Positions 57,379 through 64,000 of a DNA stretch of 64,000 bases are shown here, piece by piece; position 1 is the stretch's first letter, and each line of letters starts with the position of its first letter. The notes under the pieces are model-generated. The model made no database searches, was not told the DNA's origin, and was given only the letters and a program-made list of their open reading frames with translations. The position numbers were made by a program, and so were the translations under genes. The stretch is from the NCBI RefSeq assembly GCF_037026685.1, contig NZ_JBANET010000012.1, positions 62,001 to 126,000 of the forward strand, given 5' to 3'. Source of the DNA: Orrella sp037026685 (GTDB lineage Bacteria; Pseudomonadota; Gammaproteobacteria; Burkholderiales; Burkholderiaceae_B).

Positions 57379-58287
57379 TCAGGCCAGCTGGCCCGCCTGT
57401 CCGTGGGACGGATCCAGACGCGCATGCAGCTTGGCGTACTGCCGGGTGAACACCGCGCCGTAGAAGAAGATCTGCGAGGAATAGAAGATCCACAGCAGCA
57501 GGGCGATGACCGAGCCGGCCGCGCCATAGGCCGAGGCCACCGACTCGCGGCTCAGGTACAGGCCGATGCCCCACTTGCCCACGATGAACAGCAGGGCGGT
57601 GACCACCGCGCCCGGGATGACGTCGGACCAGTAGAGCTTGACGCTGGGCAGCAGCTTGTAGACCACGGCGAACAGCGCGGTGACCACGGCGAACGAGAAC
57701 AGGCTGGCGATCATCGAGCCGGCCTGCGCGAAGGCCGCGTGCGACCAGAAGGCCCCGTAGTGGCGCTGGGCGGCCGCCAGGCCGGCATTGACGCTCAGCG
57801 AGATCAGTAGGAACAGGGCCAGCACCAGGATCAGCCCGAAGGCCTGCAGCCTGGCGCGCACCAGGCCCTTGATGCCGCTGGAGGCGTCGGGCGGCACTTC
57901 CCACAGCTCGTCCAGGCTGCCCTTGAGCTCGTTGAAGGCCGTGGTGGCGCTAAAGACCAGCACGCCGATGGAAATGAGCGCGGCCATGCCGCCGCTGCCC
58001 GATTCGTGGGCGCTGGCGATCACCGTCTGGACCACCTCGGCGCCGCGCTCGCCGGTCAGGTCGCGCAGCTGCCCGACCAGCTCGGCCTGCACGGCGTCCT
58101 CGCCGAAGAACACGCCGGCCACGGCGATCACCAGGATCAGCATGGGCGCCAGCGAGAACACCATGTACAGCGCCAGGGCCGCGCCCTTGCTGGACGCGCG
58201 GCGCAGCGACCAGTACCTGGCCGATTCGATCAGCAATTCCTTGACATGGCGAGGGCGCAGGAAAGTGGGGGCGAAGCGATTGGGCAT
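57379..58287 (-). CDS. YihY/BrkB-family inner-membrane protein
   Basis: 302 aa with about six hydrophobic helices. Family pattern: SSKGAALALYMVFSLAPMLILVIAVAGVFFGEDAV, SIGVLVFSATTAFNELKGSLDELWEV, WSDVIPGAVVTALLFIVGKWGIGLYLSRESVASAYGAAGSVIALLLWIFYSSQIFFYGAVFT. Formerly called ribonuclease BN by error; the true function is unclear (possible transporter). Confidence 0.92.
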   Translation of the reverse strand: MPNRFAPTFLRPRHVKELLIESARYWSLRRASSKGAALALYMVFSLAPMLILVIAVAGVFFGEDAVQAELVGQLRDLTGERGAEVVQTVIASAHESGSGGMAALISIGVLVFSATTAFNELKGSLDELWEVPPDASSGIKGLVRARLQAFGLILVLALFLLISLSVNAGLAAAQRHYGAFWSHAAFAQAGSMIASLFSFAVVTALFAVVYKLLPSVKLYWSDVIPGAVVTALLFIVGKWGIGLYLSRESVASAYGAAGSVIALLLWIFYSSQIFFYGAVFTRQYAKLHARLDPSHGQAGQLA

Positions 58288-58385
58288 GTCCGGCACGTTT
58301 GCGACGACGACCGGGCCAGTGTAGCGCCAGCGCGGCGCGCGGGCCTGTAAGCAGCTGTATGGGGGTGTGGGGGGGGAACCGGCCG

Positions 58386-59390
58386 CTAGAGCGGGCCGGC
58401 CAGGTTGAACAGTGCGTCGCCACGGACGCACAGGGTAGGGAAACGCCGGCACGAGACTATGCCGTCGGCCGCAAAGCGCATTGCCAGCGGCTCGCGCAGC
58501 GGATCCTGCAGACTGTGCAGATACGCGGCCAATTGGCCTTGCCGGACCGGCTCGCCCGTTTTGACCAGGGGCTCGAACAGGCCGTCCTCGGGCGCGTAGA
58601 GGGCCTGGCGCGGGCCCAGGGACTGCAACATCTGCGTGGGTCCGGCCGGCTCGCACGGCAGGGTCGGCGCGATGCCGTAGTGGCGCAGCACTCGCCGTAC
58701 ACCCTGTTCGGCCAGCGCCAGTCCGGCGGGATCCAGCGTGCCGCCGCCGCCCAGCTCCGTAGTCAGGGCAGGGATGCCGCGCTGGGCGGCGGCGGCATAA
58801 AGTGTGGTGGCCCCGCCGCCGGCCGAGCCGCTGGTAAATACGCTGTGCGGCGCGCCAAAGACGCGCAGCAGCGCGTCCAGCGCCTGCCGCTCGGCAGGGT
58901 CCTCGCGTCGTTGCGCGAGCGCGCTGTGGGCGTAGTCCAGCGATTTGCCGCCCGAGTGGATGTCCAGCACCACGTCGGCCATGGCGAACAGCACGCTCTC
59001 GACATAGTGGGCAAGCATCTCGGTGGGGGTACCGTTCGCCCGGCCTGGGAACAGGCGGTTCAGGTTGCCTTCGTCCAGCGGCGAGACGCGCCGTCCGGCC
59101 GCTACCGCCGGAAAGTTCAGGCTGGGAATGAGGATGACGCGCCCTTGCAGGTCCCGAGGCTGCAGCTGGCGGGCCAGGCGCATCAAGGCGATCTGGCCCT
59201 CGTACTCGTCTCCGTGATTGCCGGCTGTCAGCAGAGCCGTAGGCCCCTTGCCGTTTCGCAGGCACACCAAGGGGATTTGCAGCATGCCGTAGGCCGACAG
59301 GTCGGTGGAAATGGGCACGTGCAGGCAGCCGGACTGCTTGCCGTCCTGCTCGAAATCGACATGGGTCCAGATACGGCTTGGCACAGACAT
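58386..59390 (-). CDS. Succinylglutamate desuccinylase/aspartoacylase-family deacylase
   Basis: 334-aa zinc-dependent amidohydrolase of the M14-like AstE/ASPA family, closest in look to the DoeB type. Zinc ligands: GNHGDEYEG (HxxE) and VLDIHSGGK; catalytic Glu in LTTELGGGGTLD. The C-terminal barrel domain (APEDGLFEPLVKTGEPVRQGQLAAYLHS) is typical. It removes an acyl group from an N-acyl amino acid. Last gene of the operon encoding an amino-acid ABC importer, so its substrate is probably what the importer brings in. ATG at 59390 has AGGA upstream. Confidence 0.9.
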   Translation of the reverse strand: MSVPSRIWTHVDFEQDGKQSGCLHVPISTDLSAYGMLQIPLVCLRNGKGPTALLTAGNHGDEYEGQIALMRLARQLQPRDLQGRVILIPSLNFPAVAAGRRVSPLDEGNLNRLFPGRANGTPTEMLAHYVESVLFAMADVVLDIHSGGKSLDYAHSALAQRREDPAERQALDALLRVFGAPHSVFTSGSAGGGATTLYAAAAQRGIPALTTELGGGGTLDPAGLALAEQGVRRVLRHYGIAPTLPCEPAGPTQMLQSLGPRQALYAPEDGLFEPLVKTGEPVRQGQLAAYLHSLQDPLREPLAMRFAADGIVSCRRFPTLCVRGDALFNLAGPL

Positions 59391-59439
59391 GGAAGTATCC
59401 TTGCTCGGGATCGTCGGATGCATAAGGGGGGCGGGCCGT

Positions 59440-60192
59440 TCAGAGCAACTGGCTCAGGAACTGGCGCGCCCGGGGATGCGAAGCGGCGGTGAAGAAGGCC
59501 TCGGGGGGCGCCTCTTCGACGATCTGTCCCGCATCCATGAAGATCACCCGGTCTGACGCGGTGCGCGCGAAACCCATCTCGTGGGTCACACAGATCATGG
59601 TCATGCCTTCCTGCGCCAGGTCGGTCATCACCTCGAGCACTTCCTTGATCATCTCCGGATCGAGCGCAGAGGTGGGCTCGTCGAACAGCATCACCTTCGG
59701 GCCCATGGCCAATGCGCGGGCGATGGCCACGCGCTGCTGCTGCCCGCCCGAGAGCTGGCCGGGATACTTGTGCTGCTGCTCGGGGATGCGCACGCGCTCC
59801 AGGTAGTGGCGGGCCACGTCCTCAGCCTGCGCGCGCGGCATGCCGCGCGCCCGGCGCAGGGCAAGCGTGCAGTTCTGCAGCACGGTCAGGTGGGGGAACA
59901 GGTTGAAGTGCTGGAACACCATGCCGATGTCGCGGCGTACCTCGTGCATGCGCGGCGTGCGGCGTTCGAGTCGCCGGCCGTTGACCTCGACGGTGCCGGC
60001 ATCGTGCACTTCCAACTGGTTGATGCAGCGGATCAGGGTGGACTTGCCCGATCCCGAGGGCCCGCAGATGACCACGCGCTCGTTGCGCGCCACCGTCAGG
60101 TCCACGCTGCGCAGCGCGTGGTAGCTGCCGTACCATTTCTCCAGGCCGGCGATGCGTACTGCGGGCTGGCCGGCGTCGTTCAAAGTGTTCAT
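59440..60192 (-). CDS. Polar amino-acid ABC transporter, ATP-binding protein
   Basis: 250 aa of the GlnQ/HisP type. Walker A GPSGSGKST, Q-loop VFQHFNLFPHLTVLQN, signature LSGGQQQRVAIARAL, Walker B VMLFDEPTSALDPE, switch VTHEMGFARTASDRVIFMD. Energises import with the two permeases and binding protein upstream in the same operon. Confidence 0.96.
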   Translation of the reverse strand: MNTLNDAGQPAVRIAGLEKWYGSYHALRSVDLTVARNERVVICGPSGSGKSTLIRCINQLEVHDAGTVEVNGRRLERRTPRMHEVRRDIGMVFQHFNLFPHLTVLQNCTLALRRARGMPRAQAEDVARHYLERVRIPEQQHKYPGQLSGGQQQRVAIARALAMGPKVMLFDEPTSALDPEMIKEVLEVMTDLAQEGMTMICVTHEMGFARTASDRVIFMDAGQIVEEAPPEAFFTAASHPRARQFLSQLL

Positions 60193-60224
60193 AGGATCGA
60201 TTTCTTGACGAAGGTTCCGTGGCG

Positions 60225-60884
60225 CTAGCGCCGGCCCGAGGCCAGCATGTGCATCTCCAGGCGCCGCACGAGCTGCGAGATCGCCAGGGCCAGGATCAGG
60301 AAGATCACGCCCACGGCCACCATCGGTTCGGCGTAGCGGAACGAATCCGAGCCGACCTCCAGCGCGATGCCCAGCATCTCGGGCACGGCGATCACCGCCA
60401 GGTAGGGCGTGGCCTTGAGCGCCGAGACGAAGTAGTTGCCCATGGGCGCGGCCACGTTGCGCAGCATTTGGGGGGCCAGCACGCACCAGACGATATCCAG
60501 GCGCCGCAGGCCCAGCGCGCGGCCGGCCTCGAACTGCCCGGTGTCGATGCTGTCGATGCCGCCCTTGAACACCTCGGCCAGGTAGCCGCTGTAGTAGATG
60601 GACAGGCCCAGCACGCCGGCGGCGGCCGAGGACAGGGTCAGCCCGTAGTGCGGCGCGACGAAGTAGACGAAATACAGCTGCACCAGCACCGGAGTGGAAC
60701 GGATGGCGTCGATGAGAAAGCGCATCGCATAACCCATCCAGCGGTTGCTGCGGCGCAGAATCTCCAGCACGAAGCCCAGCACGGTGGCGCCCAGGCAGGC
60801 GGCCACGGTAATCCACAGGGTGGTGGGCAGGCCCTGGAGAATGATGGGCAACACCGACAGCGCGAAATCCAGTTCAAATTTCAC
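60225..60884 (-). CDS. Polar amino-acid ABC transporter, permease 2
   Basis: 219 aa, His/Glu/Gln/Arg/opine family permease with five helices. N-terminal LQGLPTTLWITVAACLGATVLGF and the EAA loop YLAEVFKGGIDSIDTGQFEAGRALGLRRLDIVWCVLAPQMLRNVAAP. Its ATG lies inside the end of permease 1 (overlap 11 bases), consistent with a heterodimer made in equal amounts. Confidence 0.95.
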   Translation of the reverse strand: MKFELDFALSVLPIILQGLPTTLWITVAACLGATVLGFVLEILRRSNRWMGYAMRFLIDAIRSTPVLVQLYFVYFVAPHYGLTLSSAAAGVLGLSIYYSGYLAEVFKGGIDSIDTGQFEAGRALGLRRLDIVWCVLAPQMLRNVAAPMGNYFVSALKATPYLAVIAVPEMLGIALEVGSDSFRYAEPMVAVGVIFLILALAISQLVRRLEMHMLASGRR

Positions 60885-61533
60885 GATTGCCCCTTTGCGG
60901 TACCTGGACCCGGCGCTCGAGATAGCGGCCGAACACCGTGGCCGGATAGCACAGGATCAGGTAGGCCAGCATCAGCGCCGTGTAGATGCCCACCGGGTTG
61001 TATTCCAGTTCGGCGATCTGCTTGGCGCGGAAGGTCATGTCCGTCAGCGTGATGAGCGAGACGATGGAGGTGCCCTTGACCAGTTGGATGAACTGGTTCA
61101 CGAAGGTCGGGGTCATCGCCGCCATGGCCTGCGGCAGTTCGATCAGCACCAGGATGTGCAGGCGCCGCAGGCCCAGCGCGCGGCCGGCTTCGACCTGTCC
61201 GCTGTCCAGCGATTGCAGCGCGGCGCGCACCGCCTGGCTGCCGTAGCCGCCGATGTTCAGCCCCAGCGCCATCGCGCCCACCGTCATGGCCGACAGGCGC
61301 ACGCCGAAGCTGGGCAGCGAGTAATAGAGCATGAACAGCAGGATCAGCACCGGCGAACTGCGCCAGAACTCGATCAGGCAGGTGGCGGCTAGGCGCGCGG
61401 GGCCGCGCGCGAAGTGCTGCCACACCCCCATGATCAGCGCGAAGGGCACGGCCCACAGCATGCCGTAGAGGGTAACCAGCACGGTCACGCGCAGGCCCTC
61501 CAGGATGCCGCCCAGTATGTCCAGGGTAGTCAT
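60874..61533 (-). CDS. Polar amino-acid ABC transporter, permease 1
   Basis: 219 aa, same family as permease 2. LEGLRVTVLVTLYGMLWAVPFALIMG and the EAA loop YGSQAVRAALQSLDSGQVEAGRALGLRRLHILVLIELPQAMAAMTPTF. 22 bases after the binding-protein gene. Confidence 0.95.
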   Translation of the reverse strand: MTTLDILGGILEGLRVTVLVTLYGMLWAVPFALIMGVWQHFARGPARLAATCLIEFWRSSPVLILLFMLYYSLPSFGVRLSAMTVGAMALGLNIGGYGSQAVRAALQSLDSGQVEAGRALGLRRLHILVLIELPQAMAAMTPTFVNQFIQLVKGTSIVSLITLTDMTFRAKQIAELEYNPVGIYTALMLAYLILCYPATVFGRYLERRVQVPQRGNREI

Positions 61534-61555
61534 GACGCTGGCCTCCTATGGGCCG

Positions 61556-62443
61556 TCAGAATTCGCCGGCGCACACCTTGGCGGTGGTCACCGCCTCGGA
61601 CACGCGGTCTTCGTCGGTGAAGTTGTATTGCGCCATCAGCGTGTCGACCACGCCATCGGCCTTGAGCCGGGCCAACTGCTCGTTATAGGCCTGGCGCAGC
61701 GCATCGTCGTCCTGCCGGAAGGCGATGGCCGTGTACATCATCGAGGGCACGCCGTTACGCACCAGCCCCTTGAAAGGCACGGTGCGCTCCACGCCTTCGA
61801 GCTTGCCGTCGGCCAGCAGGCCGGCGACGCTGGGCGCCGACAGCGTGACCGCGTCCACGCGCCCGGCCATCAGGGCCGAGATCATGGCCTGGGCATCGCC
61901 CAGGTAGGTCATCTGCGAGGCCGGCACGCCCGCGTCAAGAGCGTTCCTGGAATTGAGGGTGCCGCGCCCGCCGGTCAGGCGGATCTTGGGATTGGCGATG
62001 ATGTCGTCATAGCTGTGGATGTTCAGCGGATTGCCGGCCTTGACCAGCAGGCTGTCGCCCACGGCCAGGTCCGGTTCGCTGAAGATCACGGCCTTGCAGC
62101 GCTCGGGCGTGATGGCGATGCCCGAGGCCACCATGTCGAAGCGTCCGGCGTTCAGCCCCGGGATCAGCGCGCCGAATTCGGTGATGACGAAATCGATCTT
62201 GGTCACGCCCAGCGGGGCGAAGGCCGCGCGCACCAGGTCCGGGTGAAAGCCGGCGGCCTGGCCTTGCTCGTCGCGATAGCCCCAGGGATAGCGATTGTGG
62301 ATGCCGATGGTCACCGACTTGTTCTTCAGGATGGTGTCCTGGGTGTCGGCGCCTTGCGCCGTCGGCAGTGCGGCGTACAACAGCGCGCAGGCCGCGCCGG
62401 TGGCGGCCGCCAGTTTTTTCCAGCTGTTCGTGGCTTGGGTCAT
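61556..62443 (-). CDS. Polar amino-acid ABC transporter, periplasmic binding protein
   Basis: 295 aa, SBP_bac_3 family. Signal peptide MTQATNSWKKLAAATGAACALLYAALPTAQG-AD; SVTIGIHNRYPWGYRDEQGQAAGFHPDLVRAAFAPLG opens the first lobe and DMVASGIAITPERCKAVIFSEPDL contains the usual Arg that clamps an alpha-carboxylate. ATG at 62443 with AAGGGGA upstream is preferred to a frame extension of 19 codons. The ligand is likely an amino acid or N-acyl amino acid. Confidence 0.94.
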   Translation of the reverse strand: MTQATNSWKKLAAATGAACALLYAALPTAQGADTQDTILKNKSVTIGIHNRYPWGYRDEQGQAAGFHPDLVRAAFAPLGVTKIDFVITEFGALIPGLNAGRFDMVASGIAITPERCKAVIFSEPDLAVGDSLLVKAGNPLNIHSYDDIIANPKIRLTGGRGTLNSRNALDAGVPASQMTYLGDAQAMISALMAGRVDAVTLSAPSVAGLLADGKLEGVERTVPFKGLVRNGVPSMMYTAIAFRQDDDALRQAYNEQLARLKADGVVDTLMAQYNFTDEDRVSEAVTTAKVCAGEF

Positions 62444-62515
62444 GGTGTTCCCCTTGGTCTTTGGATGATGCACGGATGGTGCCGTCGGCGGACGGCGCAT
62501 GGGTGGTTCGCGGTG

Positions 62516-63679
62516 CTAGCCCGCGTGCTGCGCGTAGGCGTCCAGGCCCGCGCGCAGATCCTGCCTGAGCGATTCGACGGCTTCCAGCCCGATGGACAGG
62601 CGCACCAGCGGCCGGTCGGTGGCCGGGTAGGGGCGGCTGGCCTGCAGTTCGCCAGGGTAGTAGGCCGCCAGGCTATGCACGCCGCCCCAGCTGGCGCCGA
62701 TCGGAAACTGCTGCAAGGCGCCGAAGAAGGCATGGAAGGCAGCCGGCGGCGCCTCGCGCAGAACCAGCGAGAACAGGCAGCCGTAGCCGGCGTAGTCGCG
62801 TTTCCACAAGGCGTGGCCGGGATCGCTTTCCAGCGGCGGGTACATGACCTGCTCGATCTCGGGCTGCTGGGCCAGCCAGCGGGCCAGCGCCAGCGTGGCC
62901 TGGCCCTGCGCGGCCAGGCGCAGTGCGAAGGTTTCCAGGCCACGCAGCACCAGGAAGCAGTCTTCGGGGCTGACCTGCTGGCCCAGGATGCTTTGCGTCT
63001 CGCGCAGCACCGCGTAGTGCTCGGCGTCGTTGGTGCTGACCGAGCCCATCAGCACGTCGGAATGTCCGCTGAAGAACTTGGTGGCAGCCTCGACGCTGAA
63101 GTCCACGCCGTGGGCCAGCGGACGAAAGCCCAGCGGGCTGGCCCAGGTGTTGTCCATCATGGTCAGCACACCGCGGCGGCGCGCCACGGCGGCGATGGCC
63201 GGCACGTCGGCCATTTCCATGGTCAGCGAGCCGGGCGCCTCCAGGCAGATCAGCCGCGTGTTGGGACGGATCAGGGCCTCTACGTCGGCGCCCAGCGTGG
63301 GCCGGTAGAGTTCGACCTGCACGCCCATCTGCGCCAGCCAGCGCTGGCAAAACGCCAGTAGCGAGCCATAGCAAGCGGCCGAAACCAGCACGTGGTCGCC
63401 GCCGCGCACGAAGGCCATCACTGTCGTCATCAGGGCGGCCGCGCCCGAGGGCGTGACCACGCAGTGGCGGGCCTGCTCCAGTTCGGCGATGCGGGTCTCG
63501 AGCAGGCGGGCCGTGGGCGTGCCGGTGATGCCGTAGCTGTAGCCGTCGGGTTGGCGCTGCTTGCGCTCCACGAAGTCGTCCAGCGTGTCGAACACCACGG
63601 TGGAGGCGCGCCAGACGGCGGGCGAAAGGCTGGCGAAGGGGGGCGAGGCGGACCCGGCGTCACGGGTGGGAAGGCTCAT
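62516..63679 (-). CDS. PLP-dependent C-S lyase, cystathionine beta/gamma-lyase family
   Basis: 387 aa, Cys/Met-metabolism PLP family. RLLETRIAELEQARHCVVTPSGAAALMTTVMAFVRGGDHVLVS (phosphate loop and Tyr-stack region), MMDNTWASPLGFRPLAHGVDFSVEAATKFFSGHSDVLMG with the Schiff-base Lys in ATKFFSGHSD. The motif is AATKFFSGH rather than the common SATKYLGGH. First gene of the operon and divergent from the LysR gene. It probably cleaves a sulfur-containing amino acid released after import and deacylation; the exact substrate is not deducible. Confidence 0.92.
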   Translation of the reverse strand: MSLPTRDAGSASPPFASLSPAVWRASTVVFDTLDDFVERKQRQPDGYSYGITGTPTARLLETRIAELEQARHCVVTPSGAAALMTTVMAFVRGGDHVLVSAACYGSLLAFCQRWLAQMGVQVELYRPTLGADVEALIRPNTRLICLEAPGSLTMEMADVPAIAAVARRRGVLTMMDNTWASPLGFRPLAHGVDFSVEAATKFFSGHSDVLMGSVSTNDAEHYAVLRETQSILGQQVSPEDCFLVLRGLETFALRLAAQGQATLALARWLAQQPEIEQVMYPPLESDPGHALWKRDYAGYGCLFSLVLREAPPAAFHAFFGALQQFPIGASWGGVHSLAAYYPGELQASRPYPATDRPLVRLSIGLEAVESLRQDLRAGLDAYAQHAG

Positions 63680-63764
63680 GGCGGTGCGGCAAGCGGCAAA
63701 GTCATCGATGTGGCAAGTTTGCGTGGCCCGCCATATCATTTCAACAATCAAGTCTAATAAATCA

Positions 63765-63779
63765 ATAAGTGGTACTTAT
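63765..63779. promoter_or_regulatory. Palindrome ATAAGT-GGT-ACTTAT in the LysR/lyase intergenic region
   Basis: Perfect 6-3-6 inverted repeat in the AT-rich 108-base gap between the divergent genes, eight bases before the LysR ATG. It has the T-N11-A symmetry of LysR boxes and is placed for autoregulation. Confidence 0.55.
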
Positions 63780-63787
63780 ACGTGGAC

Positions 63788-64000
63788 ATGCGCGACATCC
63801 AGATCTTCCGGGCCGTGATGCAGGCCGGCACCACCAGCAAGGCGGCCGTGCTGCTGGGCATCTCGCAGCCAGCCGTCAGCCAGGCCATCCGGCGGCTCGA
63901 GACCGACTCCGAACTGCGCCTGTTCGACCGGGTGCGCAGCCGGCTGGTGCCCACGCAGGAAGCCGAGGCGCTCAAGGTCGAGGTGGATCGCTGCTTTGCC
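63788..64000 (+). CDS. LysR-family transcriptional regulator (partial, runs off right edge)
   Basis: The first 71 codons are present. The N-terminus MRDIQIFRAVMQAGTTSKAAVLLGISQPAVSQAIRRLETDSELRLFDRV is a canonical LysR winged helix. A GTG two codons upstream (63782) could also start it. Divergent position implies that it controls the lyase-transporter-deacylase operon. Confidence 0.92.
   Translation, partial: MRDIQIFRAVMQAGTTSKAAVLLGISQPAVSQAIRRLETDSELRLFDRVRSRLVPTQEAEALKVEVDRCFA

Noticed and set aside
1..64000. CRISPR arrays, insertion sequences, prophage or integrative-element ends
   Set aside because: No regularly spaced direct repeats, transposase, integrase or attachment-site duplication next to the single tRNA was seen.

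Overview
The window is very GC-rich, almost fully coding bacterial DNA. Gene order (lolB-ispE-tRNA-Gln-prs-rplY-pth-ychF; ribBA-ribH-nusB-thiL-pgpA; rsmD divergent from ftsY), an abundance of Bug-type solute receptors and the protein sequences point to a betaproteobacterium of the family Alcaligenaceae, most likely Bordetella or a close relative such as Achromobacter. This assignment is inference from gene content; no database was searched. I saw no insertion sequence, phage, integrase or CRISPR array.

Layout. 1-12466 is mostly housekeeping: a metallo-beta-lactamase-fold hydrolase, mutM, a TPR protein, lolB, ispE, tRNA-Gln, prs, rplY, pth, a CPBP protease, a small SRPBCC/regulator/beta-propeller trio, and ychF. 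12467-20350 is an accessory cluster: an ALDH7-type aldehyde dehydrogenase and a RidA-like protein in one unit, then a Bug-type binding protein, an LVIVD-repeat propeller, a COG0523/CobW GTPase, a WD40-like protein and a 96-aa orphan in a second unit, closed by an IclR-type regulator. Two 15-bp palindromes matching the classical IclR consensus lie just downstream of the predicted promoters of the two units.

20375-27332 is a four-gene operon behind an excellent Zur-box match: a TonB-dependent receptor, a CobN-like protein with an N-terminal signal peptide and a C-terminal membrane helix, an ExbB/TolQ-like protein and an ExbD-like DUF2149 protein. It looks like a self-contained, proton-motive-force-coupled zinc-starvation machine and is the most interesting object in the window.

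27435-40318 contains nudC and thpR, then a haem oxygenase and a complete hemophore system (ECF sigma, FecR anti-sigma, HasR-type receptor with signalling domain, HasA hemophore, type I exporter HasDEF-like, and a translationally coupled DUF454 protein) with a near-perfect Fur box at its head. 40589-58287 returns to core functions (AsmA, ferredoxin, coaD, rsmD/ftsY, CYTH-CHAD, glpD with an IclR regulator, riboflavin/nusB/thiL/pgpA, pncC, pyrF, NDH-2, dgkA, YihY). 58386-64000 is a second accessory unit: a PLP-dependent lyase, a complete amino-acid ABC importer and an aspartoacylase-family deacylase, divergent from a LysR regulator that runs off the window.

Start codons were moved inward wherever the longest frame was implausible, using family N-termini, ribosome-binding sites, signal peptides and the frequent 4-base ATGA overlaps between consecutive genes.
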